From Chloroflexota bacterium (GTDB lineage Bacteria; Chloroflexota; Anaerolineae; Caldilineales; Caldilineaceae), in contig DMDA01000002.1 of NCBI GenBank assembly GCA_003451595.1, positions 8,931 through 30,710 on the forward strand: a stretch of 21,780 bases of DNA. The letters are read 5' to 3'. The position numbers and the translations under genes are program-made. The notes beneath the pieces were generated by a model. The model ran no database searches. It worked only from the letters and a program-made list of their open reading frames with translations, and had not been told where the DNA came from. Position 1 is the stretch's first letter, and each line of letters begins with the position of its first letter. This document shows, in pieces, positions 6,712 through 15,718 of the stretch.

Positions 6712-7476
6712 TTATTTCACCACCATCAAATCCCATGTGCCATCGTTACGCAGGCTGAAGTAGCGAATTGTCGCATCCTCGAAGCAGGCCAGCAGCCGTC
6801 CCTGCTCGAACGACTGCACTACGGTGTGTTGGCAAAGCCGTTCTTCCCGCTCGATCGTCCCCAATTGTTCCTGAAGCCCTGTCACCGAACACCACAACTT
6901 GCCAAAGCCACGTCGCGGCAGCGGCGGCGAGGCTGGCGGTGCATTCAGCGGATTGCATGAAAACTCCGGCTGGCTTTCGTCCCACGTATCGCGATAAGAT
7001 TGCCACGTCTGATCAGGGAAGAGGACATAAATCTGCTGCTCACTGCTAAACCAGAGCATAAAGCGATCGTAGTTCGGCCCTGCGCCAAATTCATTGATGC
7101 CCACCGGGTCATTACTGCCGGCGCTGACTGCACACCCAAGCTGATGATACAGATCAGGATACCCCGCCAGGTCCATATCATAGTCAAGGCTACATTGGCC
7201 GTCGCTCTCATCCACCGTCAGCGCGGTGATGGTTGGCGTTGCGATCACGCCTGCCGGCTGGGCCGTGGGCGCTTCGATGCTCACCGGCAGCGTCTCCTCG
7301 CTCAGAGGTGTAATCGTGGCGACGGCAGGTGTAGGGGGCAGCGGCGTTGCCGTTGGTGTGACCTCACTGCCGCCGCATGCAGCCAGCAGCAATAGCAGCA
7401 GCGCTGCACACACGCCGGCGCTCCACCTCGGCTTCACTCCCGCCATCTTGCAGATGCTACAAGCACATTCTCTCAC
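6712..7476 (-). CDS. Putative lipoprotein of unknown function
   Basis: A 254-residue exported protein I cannot assign to a family. It starts with a signal peptide (arginine/lysine, then AALLLLLLAAC); the lipobox LAAC places the lipidated Cys at residue 34 if translation begins at GTG 7476, which has AAGGAA upstream. ATG 7446 is an alternative that keeps the same signal peptide with a shorter n-region. After the Cys comes a Thr/Pro-rich linker (about 38-75, TPTATPLPPTP) typical of tethered surface proteins, then a globular part with six or so cysteines (QCSLDYDMD, LGCAVS, FSCNP, LWCSV, LCQHTV, LACFED), which may form disulfides. It lies between the glycosyltransferase-like genes and rsmD on the same strand. 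Confidence 0.72.
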   Translation of the reverse strand: MRECACSICKMAGVKPRWSAGVCAALLLLLLAACGGSEVTPTATPLPPTPAVATITPLSEETLPVSIEAPTAQPAGVIATPTITALTVDESDGQCSLDYDMDLAGYPDLYHQLGCAVSAGSNDPVGINEFGAGPNYDRFMLWFSSEQQIYVLFPDQTWQSYRDTWDESQPEFSCNPLNAPPASPPLPRRGFGKLWCSVTGLQEQLGTIEREERLCQHTVVQSFEQGRLLACFEDATIRYFSLRNDGTWDLMVVK

Positions 7477-7554
7477 GGTGTAACTTCCTTGTGCGGAATA
7501 CGAGCGGCGTCGTCAGCGGCGCGCTGCGCCTCTCACAACTCGCCCCTTGCCAAC

Positions 7555-9897
7555 TCACTCTACTTGCACTGGCCCCAGCTCGATTGCGTAGCTGGCCGGG
7601 CCGGCGCTTACCGCCAGACGCTGGCCGGTCACCTGATCATACAGCCCGACAGCAAGTGTATACCGTCCTGCCGGAAGCGTGGACGGCAGCAATAACCCAT
7701 AGCGATCAACAATCACGTCACCCGGCTGCCAGGTGCTGGTCGGACGCAACCAGACCACCGGTTGCCCGTCGCGCTGCAGGAGTTTGTTCCCCTGCGCATC
7801 GAGCAGATGGACGAAGACCTGATAGTCGGTCGTCACCGGCTGCAAACTTTCCCACAACAGCGTCAGCAGCAACTGCCCGCCCGGCGTTGCAGTGGGCGTC
7901 AGGCCGTAGCCGTTCAGACGAATCCAGCCATTTGCTTCGGAAACTGACGATGCCGTCGGGTCGCCAAAGACGGTGCCCACGCCGCTCTCGACCAGCTCTG
8001 CCGCTGGCGCCAGGGCGTAGAGCGCCAGCCGCTGCTGCGATGGGCCGGTCACGCGGTCGTCGCTGAGCAGAAAGTCCTCGCTGCGTAGCGCTCGCTCCCA
8101 GCCCGACTGGTCGGGTGGTAAGTAGTTGGGAACGACCCAGAGACGCGCCAGTTGGGCGCGCATGTGGGCCAGCACCGGTGTATCCTCCCGGCGCAAGTCG
8201 TTGCGCTGGAAGAGGCCAAAGACGGGCAGCGCGCCACGATAGACATTAGCAAAGTGCTGCGTCATCTCTGGGCGCAACAACAGCACGCCGTCGTGCGCCT
8301 GTGCTTCCTGTTGCAAGCGCCTGGCGACAAGACGTAGCTCAGGATCGGTGCGCGTCGTATCGTAGTAGGTCAAGAGTCCTGTGGTCAATAGCAGCAACGC
8401 GGTTGTATAGAGCCAGTTACGCAGGCGTTCATCACCATTGCGACGCGCTGTGTTGCGCAGTTCCTGCGTCAGGAAGAAGAGTCCTACGCTCACGCCCGCC
8501 ACCGCCACCGCCAGCGGCAGCCAGTCAACACCAGCCGCACCGCGCCACCAGGCCAGATGAATCGTCGCCGGTTGCACCATTTGCCACTGCATCACCAGCG
8601 GCGAGTATTGCAGTTGCGTGAAAGTGACATCGGCGAAAAGTGGCGACACGAGTTCCGCCAGCCGATCCTGCACCAGGTGATAGGGGACAAGCAGCCCCAG
8701 CACCTGGACTGCCAACGAAGCCAGCGCCAATCCAACACCGATCACAATGCCCAGCCAGCCCAGCCTGCGCTCCCCCATCAAGGCATTCCAGGCGGGCGCC
8801 GCCAATAAGGTTAGGAAGGGCAACGTCGGCACGATGAAGCGGGCGCCCCAACTGTAGCCGCCATGCCACATATACCACTTGGCGTAAACCGCAAAGAACA
8901 CGACGATCAGCGCCAGCGCCAGGAAGAAGATGCGACGTTGACGCCGCCAAAACCAGAGCGCACCGGGAATCGCCAGCACCAGGATCGGGTTGTACCAGAG
9001 CACGCCGCGCGCCGGTCCGACCGTTAACCCAAAGAGGCCGAAAAACCAGTTGGCGCTGAAAGTCTCGGTTTCCACGTAACCCGTATCCCAGATGTTGCCA
9101 AAGCGCACCCAGTTCCACCACAGCGAGAGTAGCCCCATGGCCACAATGGGAATAGTAAAAGCCACCACCGGGCGCCAGTGCGCCCAGAATGCATGGCGCA
9201 GGCGCGCCTTGAAGGTGGCGCCAGATTGCGCAAAGGAGGGCGTCAACACCAGCAGCAAGGCAACTGCGTAAATCGGCAGCGTCATGATGTTGATCGTGCG
9301 TGTGAGATAGGCAATGCCCCACGCCAGACCGCTGCCAAACAGATAGAGCTTGCGCTCCGATTGTGCGTAGGCCAATAATCCGTATGCGGCGGCAAACAGC
9401 CCCCAACCAGCAACCGGATCGCTGAAAAAGCTCTGCGTGTAGGGCCAGGCCATCGTCAGCAGACCGAAGATCAGCGCAGCACTAATCGCCAGCGGGCGCG
9501 ACCAGCCCAGCCGCCGCCCGGCGCGAAAGAGTAGTGCGCCCGTCCATGCCGTCAACAGCGGGTTGAGCAACATCGCGGCGTGCGCCAGCCCCACAAAGGG
9601 CCACACCTTCGCCGCCCATACCAGCGGCCACGCCAGCAGCACCATCCCCAGCCCCTTGCGCGTGTAGAGATTGCCATCGGGACCGATATTGCCCTGCTGA
9701 TTGCCCATCCACAACACCTGGTTGCTGTCTAGTGCCCCGCGCCGCACCAGGCTGTCCGTAGTGGCAAAGGTGGACAGGCCATCGCTGCTGTCGATGAGAC
9801 CGGTGAAGGTAAACATGTAGCAGGCCAGTAAGAAACCGAAGAGCAGCAGGGCGGTGCTGCGGTCTTTGGGGCTGATGTCAGGTTGGGTGCTCTGCAT
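7555..9897 (-). CDS. Polytopic glycosyltransferase-like membrane protein (GT39/PMT-like) with C-terminal beta domain
   Basis: About 780 residues. The first 450 or so hold about 11-12 hydrophobic spans, beginning with ALLLFGFLLACYMF, and resemble the GT-C glycosyltransferases (GT39/ArnT type) that use polyprenyl-phosphate sugars at the outer face of the membrane. An acidic first loop (LIDSSDGLSTF, around residue 32) is where the catalytic Asp of GT-C enzymes lies. After more membrane spans (to about 505) comes a soluble part. The last 120 residues (from about 650, with FVHLLDAQGNKLLQRDG and LPAGRYTLAVGLYD) form a beta-rich domain also found at the end of the next upstream gene. ATG 9897 is used; TTG 9909 is possible. 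It begins 18 bp after that gene. Substrate is unknown. Confidence 0.75.
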   Translation of the reverse strand: MQSTQPDISPKDRSTALLLFGFLLACYMFTFTGLIDSSDGLSTFATTDSLVRRGALDSNQVLWMGNQQGNIGPDGNLYTRKGLGMVLLAWPLVWAAKVWPFVGLAHAAMLLNPLLTAWTGALLFRAGRRLGWSRPLAISAALIFGLLTMAWPYTQSFFSDPVAGWGLFAAAYGLLAYAQSERKLYLFGSGLAWGIAYLTRTINIMTLPIYAVALLLVLTPSFAQSGATFKARLRHAFWAHWRPVVAFTIPIVAMGLLSLWWNWVRFGNIWDTGYVETETFSANWFFGLFGLTVGPARGVLWYNPILVLAIPGALWFWRRQRRIFFLALALIVVFFAVYAKWYMWHGGYSWGARFIVPTLPFLTLLAAPAWNALMGERRLGWLGIVIGVGLALASLAVQVLGLLVPYHLVQDRLAELVSPLFADVTFTQLQYSPLVMQWQMVQPATIHLAWWRGAAGVDWLPLAVAVAGVSVGLFFLTQELRNTARRNGDERLRNWLYTTALLLLTTGLLTYYDTTRTDPELRLVARRLQQEAQAHDGVLLLRPEMTQHFANVYRGALPVFGLFQRNDLRREDTPVLAHMRAQLARLWVVPNYLPPDQSGWERALRSEDFLLSDDRVTGPSQQRLALYALAPAAELVESGVGTVFGDPTASSVSEANGWIRLNGYGLTPTATPGGQLLLTLLWESLQPVTTDYQVFVHLLDAQGNKLLQRDGQPVVWLRPTSTWQPGDVIVDRYGLLLPSTLPAGRYTLAVGLYDQVTGQRLAVSAGPASYAIELGPVQVE

Positions 9898-9915
9898 AGC
9901 TTCAATCAAATCCGA

Positions 9916-12126
9916 TCAAGGTACTTCCACAGACACACTCACATGATCGTCGGCGGCGCCTTCGCCCAGCACAACCGGCTGCCGTCCCATGGCATCGTAC
10001 AGACCGACATGCAACGTGTACAGCCCTGGCTGTGCATCCGGCGGGAGCAGCAGGCGATAGGCATCGCGCACCGGCTGTCCCGGCGTCCAGGTGTTGGTCG
10101 GCGCCAGTCCGGCAACCGGCAAGTTGTCCTGCTGCGCCACCATCTGCCCGTTGGGCGCAAAGAGCTGGGTAAAGACGGTGTAGCTGCCGGCGATAGCTGC
10201 CGGCGTCTGCCAGTATAACACCACTGGCAATGATGACCCTGCTTGCGCCGCCCCCAACGCCAGGCCTAGCAGTTCGATCTGCCCATCGGCGACAGTAAAC
10301 GTCGCCAGCGGCATCGACGGCGGGGTGAAGACGCGCGCCAGCGAACACGCGCCTAATTGCTGCACATCGCCAGTGTAGACGCCCGGCGTCGCCAGAAAGT
10401 TCGCCGCTGCGGGCGACCATGTTCGCGTGATGGCGGCGTCGCTGCGCTCGATCCACCAAAACTCGCCTTGTGCACTGAGAGCGGCCAGCTTCTCTGCTTT
10501 CACCATCTCGGCCGGGCGGTCGTCAGGATTGTAGCCATCGACGACGATCAGCGTATACGCCGTGTGCAGCCAGGGGTTCAGTTCACTCCACAGCGTTGTG
10601 TCTTCCATCGCCAACGTGCGCGTCAACCCGCCCGCCTCGTTGCGCAAATACGCGATTGCTTCCCGGCACGGATGCTCAGCCAGCCGGCGTTCCTGATAAG
10701 CCTGGGCAGCGCGCGGCGCACCCACCATCAGCACGACCAGCGCTGTTGCCATTACCGCCACGCTCAGCCCGACCGCCATGCGCTGCAGTTGGCGACTGCG
10801 CAGCGGCGTTGGCCATATCTGGCCCATGAAGTCCATCGCCAGCAACATCAGCAGCGCCGTACGCGCCAGCACCGTCATCATCATCAGCCAGCGTTCAGCA
10901 GGCAGCAGAATCAGAAAGATGCTACTCTCCACTACGTTGAGCAGCGTGAGCATGAGCGCCAACAACACACCAAAGAGATCGGCGCGCAGCAGCACGATAA
11001 ACGCCAGCACCCACACCACAAATTGTGGACTCCAGCCCTTGCTGTAGAGAAAGAGCCAGATCACGCTCACCGCAGTGAAGGCCACCGCCGTGCGCACACG
11101 CGCCCAGTCGTAACGCCGCGTGTAGAGCCAGAGATAGAGCAGCGCAAAGCCAAGCGTGATCCACGTCCACGGCAAAACGGACTCCCACTGGTTGTCCGCC
11201 GTCAGCCCGCGCAGATTGCGCATATCGATAGGCACCAGGCCAAAGCCGTAGTAGCCGTCAATAAGCGCCCATACGCTCTGCCAGGGAGGACGCAGGCTAT
11301 TAACAGTGAAGCTGCTCAACGCCAACGTCGGGTTGAAGCGCGCCAGTGGCAGCCCTACGCCAATGACGACGCCAACAAAGACCAGGCTATACAGCACAGG
11401 TTTGCGCAGGTTGCCAGGTGACCGCCGATTGAACCACTCATGGCGTACAGCGTCAAGACTCAGCCGCGCGCCAAACCAGCGCACGGCGATCGGTACAAGC
11501 ATCATCGGTGTGAGCTTGACCAGGAAACCGAGCGCGGCGGCTACTGCGCTGGCGAGCCATGCTCCGCGCTGCCGGCTGAGCAACAGTTCCAGTCCCAGCA
11601 ACAAGAAAAAGAGCGGCATCGCCTCGAACCAGCCCAGCAACGTGTAGACAGGAGCAAACAATAACGCGTAAAAGACCGTCGCCTTGAGCGGCAGCGGGAT
11701 ACGGCCTCCATCAGGCGACCATGCCAGGTCAGCGCCATGCTCCGCCTCCAGCCGCCGCGCCAGCCGATAGATGAGGATGAAATTGCCAAGCTCGAAGAGC
11801 AGCAATTCCATTCCGAATAGCACGTGAAACGCCAGGCGCGGCTCCACCCAGGGCGGGATATTGCTTGACAGGACAAACACAGGCAGCATCAGCGCCGGAA
11901 AGAGCGGGGGATAGGCCGTCCACAAATTCTCAAAGGTGGTGTACCCCATCGGCAGGGTAAGGCCCCACGCATAGTAGAACTCGTAGTCGGAGTTGTCGGC
12001 GATGAAGCCGCCAGGACGGAAGAGCAGGATGGCAAAGAGCCGGAAGCTGACAAAGAGCAGCAACAGCGCCAGAAACCAGCGATGTTCGGTGTAGAAACGG
12101 CGCAGCCGCGCCCGCCATGTATTCAT
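9916..12126 (-). CDS. Polytopic glycosyltransferase-like membrane protein (GT87/GT-C-like) with C-terminal beta domain
   Basis: A 736-residue membrane protein. After a short basic N-terminus (MNTWRARLRRFYTEHR) a first span is followed by an acidic loop (GGFIADNSDYEFYY, about 39-52), as expected in GT-C enzymes. About ten further spans extend to residue 470. The soluble remainder includes a region with Cys and Trp residues (CREAIAYLRNE, SELNPWLHTAYTLIVVDGYNPDD) and ends in a 120-residue beta-rich domain (YTVFTQLFAPNGQMVAQQDNLP, PGLYTLHVGLYDAMG), clearly related to the end of the downstream gene. The start ATG overlaps the stop of the UPF0104 gene as ATGA, so translation is coupled. Probable role: transfer of sugars from lipid carriers to an exported glycan or protein, by inference from fold. 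Confidence 0.75.
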   Translation of the reverse strand: MNTWRARLRRFYTEHRWFLALLLLFVSFRLFAILLFRPGGFIADNSDYEFYYAWGLTLPMGYTTFENLWTAYPPLFPALMLPVFVLSSNIPPWVEPRLAFHVLFGMELLLFELGNFILIYRLARRLEAEHGADLAWSPDGGRIPLPLKATVFYALLFAPVYTLLGWFEAMPLFFLLLGLELLLSRQRGAWLASAVAAALGFLVKLTPMMLVPIAVRWFGARLSLDAVRHEWFNRRSPGNLRKPVLYSLVFVGVVIGVGLPLARFNPTLALSSFTVNSLRPPWQSVWALIDGYYGFGLVPIDMRNLRGLTADNQWESVLPWTWITLGFALLYLWLYTRRYDWARVRTAVAFTAVSVIWLFLYSKGWSPQFVVWVLAFIVLLRADLFGVLLALMLTLLNVVESSIFLILLPAERWLMMMTVLARTALLMLLAMDFMGQIWPTPLRSRQLQRMAVGLSVAVMATALVVLMVGAPRAAQAYQERRLAEHPCREAIAYLRNEAGGLTRTLAMEDTTLWSELNPWLHTAYTLIVVDGYNPDDRPAEMVKAEKLAALSAQGEFWWIERSDAAITRTWSPAAANFLATPGVYTGDVQQLGACSLARVFTPPSMPLATFTVADGQIELLGLALGAAQAGSSLPVVLYWQTPAAIAGSYTVFTQLFAPNGQMVAQQDNLPVAGLAPTNTWTPGQPVRDAYRLLLPPDAQPGLYTLHVGLYDAMGRQPVVLGEGAADDHVSVSVEVP

Positions 12127-13211
12127 ACGGAAGGATCGGGTGAGACGGAAGTCGCTGCGTGCTCGCCCTCACGCGGCGTCGTCTCGGCGCGTACACGCTG
12201 GATCACTTCACCAAAGCCAGCCAGTAGTGTCACGACGCCGCTGAAAAAGAGAAAACTCCAGTAGGTGATAAAACGCACCAGAAGCACCGCCGCGCCGACG
12301 TTGAAGGTCGTGGCGGGCAGCAGAGCAAAGAGCGCCACATACGCAGCGTCAATCTGACCGATGCCACCCGGCGTCAATGGCGCAGCCGCCAGCACATCGA
12401 CTGTCAACGCCACAAACGCCGCCACATCCAGCGGCAACGCCGCCCCCAGGCTGCGCAGCACGAACCAGACCACCAGCGCATCGCACAACCAGATGTAGAG
12501 GCTTTCGCCGATCACCAACGCCCCGCGCTTGGGTTGTCGCCCCAGCACGCGCAGGCTGGCGGCCAATTGCTCACCAAACTGCAACGACGCCTGCCATAAC
12601 CGCCGTTGACTCCACTGCCGCAGCCAGCCCAAGACCGGCGGCGCCAGCACTGCGCTGGCGACCAGCACCACCAACAGGCCGGCCGCCGCAGCGTAACCAG
12701 CCATCAACCAGCCGGGCGCCTCTATGCGCAGCGCTGCCCAGCCAAAGCCAAGCCCCAACCCTACGATCGCCAGAATGTCCAGCGCCCGCTCTAGCACAAT
12801 TGACCCCAGGCTGGCAGCGACAGGTACAGGCGCATGACGTGCGTTGTCGAGCCGTAGCACACCGATGCGCATGAAGTCGCCCGCGCGCGCGGGCAGCAGC
12901 GCGCTCACAAACCAGCCCGCCAGCAGCAGCCCGGTCGTGTAGAGATAAGCGAGCTGATGTCCCGCCATGCTGAGCAGTTGTTGCCAGCGATGGCCGCGCA
13001 CGGCAAAGCTACTGTAGTGAACAAGCATCGCCAGCGCCAACCAGCGCACATCGGCGGCGGCCATTGCTTGTAACGCTGTCTGCCCGCCGAACAAGACAAT
13101 CAATAGCGCCCATGTCACGAGGCCAAGAGCGCTCAAGAGCAGCAAACGCCTGCGCGGCAGCCAGGCAGTCGATGATGCGGGTGAAGACAAAGCGTTGCTC
13201 ATCTCACCCAT
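12123..13211 (-). CDS. UPF0104/YbhN family (lysylphosphatidylglycerol synthase TM-like) membrane protein
   Basis: A 362-residue protein with about eight membrane spans and the conserved family elements: SSFAVRGHRWQQLL (about 68-81), LPARAGDFMRIGVLRL (about 106-121), LGSIVLERALDILAI (about 134-149) and the late TPGGIGQIDAAYVALF (about 283-298). The fold is that of the transmembrane part of MprF; stand-alone members are thought to move or handle lipids or polyprenyl-linked compounds, but specificity cannot be read from sequence. ATG 13211 is followed by another at 13202 with GGGTGAG just before it, so the start is uncertain by three residues. It is the first gene of the leftward envelope cluster and overlaps the next gene by 4 bp. 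Confidence 0.82.
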   Translation of the reverse strand: MGEMSNALSSPASSTAWLPRRRLLLLSALGLVTWALLIVLFGGQTALQAMAAADVRWLALAMLVHYSSFAVRGHRWQQLLSMAGHQLAYLYTTGLLLAGWFVSALLPARAGDFMRIGVLRLDNARHAPVPVAASLGSIVLERALDILAIVGLGLGFGWAALRIEAPGWLMAGYAAAAGLLVVLVASAVLAPPVLGWLRQWSQRRLWQASLQFGEQLAASLRVLGRQPKRGALVIGESLYIWLCDALVVWFVLRSLGAALPLDVAAFVALTVDVLAAAPLTPGGIGQIDAAYVALFALLPATTFNVGAAVLLVRFITYWSFLFFSGVVTLLAGFGEVIQRVRAETTPREGEHAATSVSPDPSV

Positions 13212-13337
13212 TTTGCGAAGGAATGCGCGGAATGGCAAATTGTACGAGGCCGATTGAGAATTCGTGTTTTCAACATAGAGATGCCAGGGGACAGGAAAAG
13301 GCAACATTCCCTGGCGTTGCTCCCCAGTCCCCCGACC
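13212..13337. other. Gap upstream of the UPF0104 gene; weak promoter and hairpin candidates
   Basis: On the minus strand TACAAT (plus positions 13239-13244) could be a -10 for the UPF0104 operon, but no good -35 lies at the right distance. An inverted repeat GCCAGGG (13283-13289) / CCCTGGC (13309-13315) with a 19-base loop lies upstream of it. No coding sequence is seen. Confidence 0.3.
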
Positions 13338-13373
13338 AAAAAACTTCCTGGAAACTTTGCGTTCCCAGGAAGT
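13338..13373 (-). terminator. Rho-independent terminator of sucCD
   Basis: On the minus strand a 13-bp stem (one G-U pair) with a 5-base loop is followed by six T. In plus coordinates the arms are 13343-13355 and 13361-13373, with the A6 tract at 13338-13343. It starts 35 bp after the sucD stop, separating sucCD from the envelope operon. Confidence 0.9.
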
Positions 13374-13407
13374 CACACCATCTCTCTGCATGGACTGCGT
13401 AGCGGCG

Positions 13408-14276
<869 letters not shown>

Positions 14277-14280
<4 letters not shown>

Positions 14281-15419
14281 TGCAACTCTCCTTTGGCGGC
14301 GGCGACGGCTTTTTGTGCTGCGTCAGCCAGACTGGTGGCCGTGATCAGGTTGGCTTCGGCCAGGATGCGCCGGCCTTCTTCTTCGTTGGTGCCGACCAAC
14401 CGCACGACAAATGGTACGCGTACATCGAGTGTATTGATCGCTTCGAGCACACCCAACGCCACCTCGTCACAGCGGGTAATGCCGCCAAAGATATTGATCA
14501 GCACGGCCTTGACGCGGTTGTCACTGAGGATGATGCGCAGTGCTGCCGCCACCTTGTCCGATTGGGCGCCGCCGCCGATATCGAGGAAGTTCGCCGGTTC
14601 ACCGCCATAGAGCTTGACAATATCCATCGTCGCCATCGCCAGCCCGGCGCCATTGACCATGCAGCCGATCTCGCCGTCGAGATGAATGTAGCTCAAGCCG
14701 TAACGACGCGCCTCGCGTTCACTGGCATCCTCCTCGTCTGGGTCGCGCAACTCCACCAATTCTGGGTGGCGATAGAGCGCGTTGTCGTCGACCGAGATTT
14801 TGCCGTCGAGCGCCATCAACTTGTTCTCGCCGGTAATGACGAGCGGGTTGATCTCGGCCAGGCTGGCGTCGTTGCTCACGAAGACCTGATAGAGGCTCTG
14901 CGCGATTTTGATGAAGTCGTTGGTCAGGTCTTTGGGAAGACCAATGCCGTCAGCCAGGATGCGCGCCTGATGCGGCTTCAAGCCCAGAAAGGGATGCGCC
15001 GCCACCTTGATGATCTTATCAGGCATCCTGGCCGCCACCTCTTCGATATCGATGCCGCCCTCGCTGCTCGCCATGACGACCACCCGCCGGCTGGCGCGGT
15101 CCAGCACAGCGCCAAGATAGATTTCTTTGCGGATGTCGGCAGCCGGATCGACAAGCACCTTCTTGACTGTCAGCCCCTTGATCGTCATGCCCAGGATGGC
15201 GTCGGCGCGCTGCTCAGCTTCATCCGGCGTCTTCGCCAGCTTGATGCCACCAGCCTTGCCGCGACCACCGACCAACACCTGCGACTTGACGACCACCGGT
15301 CCGCCCAGACGCACAGCGATGTCGCGTACTTCACCGGGCGTCGTCGCTACTTCGCCGCTGGGGACAGGAATCCCGTAGCGACCAAAGATCCGTTTGGATT
15401 GATATTCGTGTAGATTCAA
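14277..15419 (-). CDS. sucC: Succinyl-CoA synthetase, beta subunit
   Basis: Nucleotide-binding ATP-grasp subunit of the TCA-cycle enzyme. The protein is 380 residues, close to the usual 385-390. It starts MNLHEYQSKRIFGRYGIPVP, the canonical N-terminus, and contains VVVKSQVLVGGRGKAGGIKL (ATP-grasp), SLAEINPLVIT (metal site), NGAGLAMATMDIVKLYGGEPANFLDIGGGA and INIFGGITRCDEVA at the interface with SucD. The start codon is TTG 15419: AAGGAGGTT (15425-15433) lies just upstream at ideal distance, and no ATG or GTG fits. An open frame continues upstream to 15614 but contains the promoter and is not coding. Transcribed together with sucD. Confidence 0.95.
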
Positions 15420-15424
15420 GCTGA

Positions 15425-15433
15425 AACCTCCTT
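15425..15433 (-). promoter_or_regulatory. Strong ribosome-binding site fixing the TTG start of sucC
   Basis: AAGGAGGTT on the minus strand is a near-perfect anti-16S match 5-6 bases before TTG 15419, which compensates for the weak start codon and decides the start. Confidence 0.85.
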
Positions 15434-15584
15434 GCAATTTGCTTAGGCGTCGAGCGTTGTCTGAGTGTTCATCAGAGCGGTGCCGTCTGTGGTTGCCAAG
15501 ACAGCCATCGCACGGGATAGGTTGTGGAAAAGGTGTAGAAAAACGTCCTCGGACGGGGCGGGTTCTGCGCCTCCACCGCTGCGC

Positions 15585-15614
15585 ATTATAGCCCCCGCCG
15601 CGTAGAGATGACAA
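15585..15614 (-). promoter_or_regulatory. Sigma-70-type promoter of sucCD
   Basis: On the minus strand TTGTCA (plus 15609-15614) and TATAAT (plus 15585-15590) are separated by 18 bp: five of six and six of six consensus bases. Transcription would begin near 15578, giving a leader of about 160 bases before the sucC start. No known riboswitch is recognised in that leader. Confidence 0.8.
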
Positions 15615-15668
15615 ACGTGCAGGCGTTTGGGGTGCACTTTGGGGGCTTTTCAGCGTCGATTCATTTTC

Positions 15669-15677
15669 TGGTATGAT
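15669..15677 (+). promoter_or_regulatory. Extended -10 promoter of the DMGDH-like gene
   Basis: TGGTATGAT is an extended -10 with a five-of-six hexamer. Its start point would be near 15684, after the in-frame ATG at 15680, which supports ATG 15719 as the true start. It is divergent from the sucCD promoter 54 bp away. Confidence 0.45.
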
Positions 15678-15718
15678 GGATGCAATCTATACCTTTTCGG
15701 AAGGAATACAGACACCAT

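Noticed and set aside
7490..7550. GC-rich hairpin (GGCGC/GCGCC) after the GT39-like gene as a terminator
   Set aside because: The stem is only 5 bp and no T tract follows, so transcription probably continues into the lipoprotein gene.
10357..11421. A 354-residue plus-strand open frame opposite the GT87-like gene
   Set aside because: Arg/His/Gln-rich low-complexity translation typical of an antisense shadow; the minus strand encodes consistent membrane spans.
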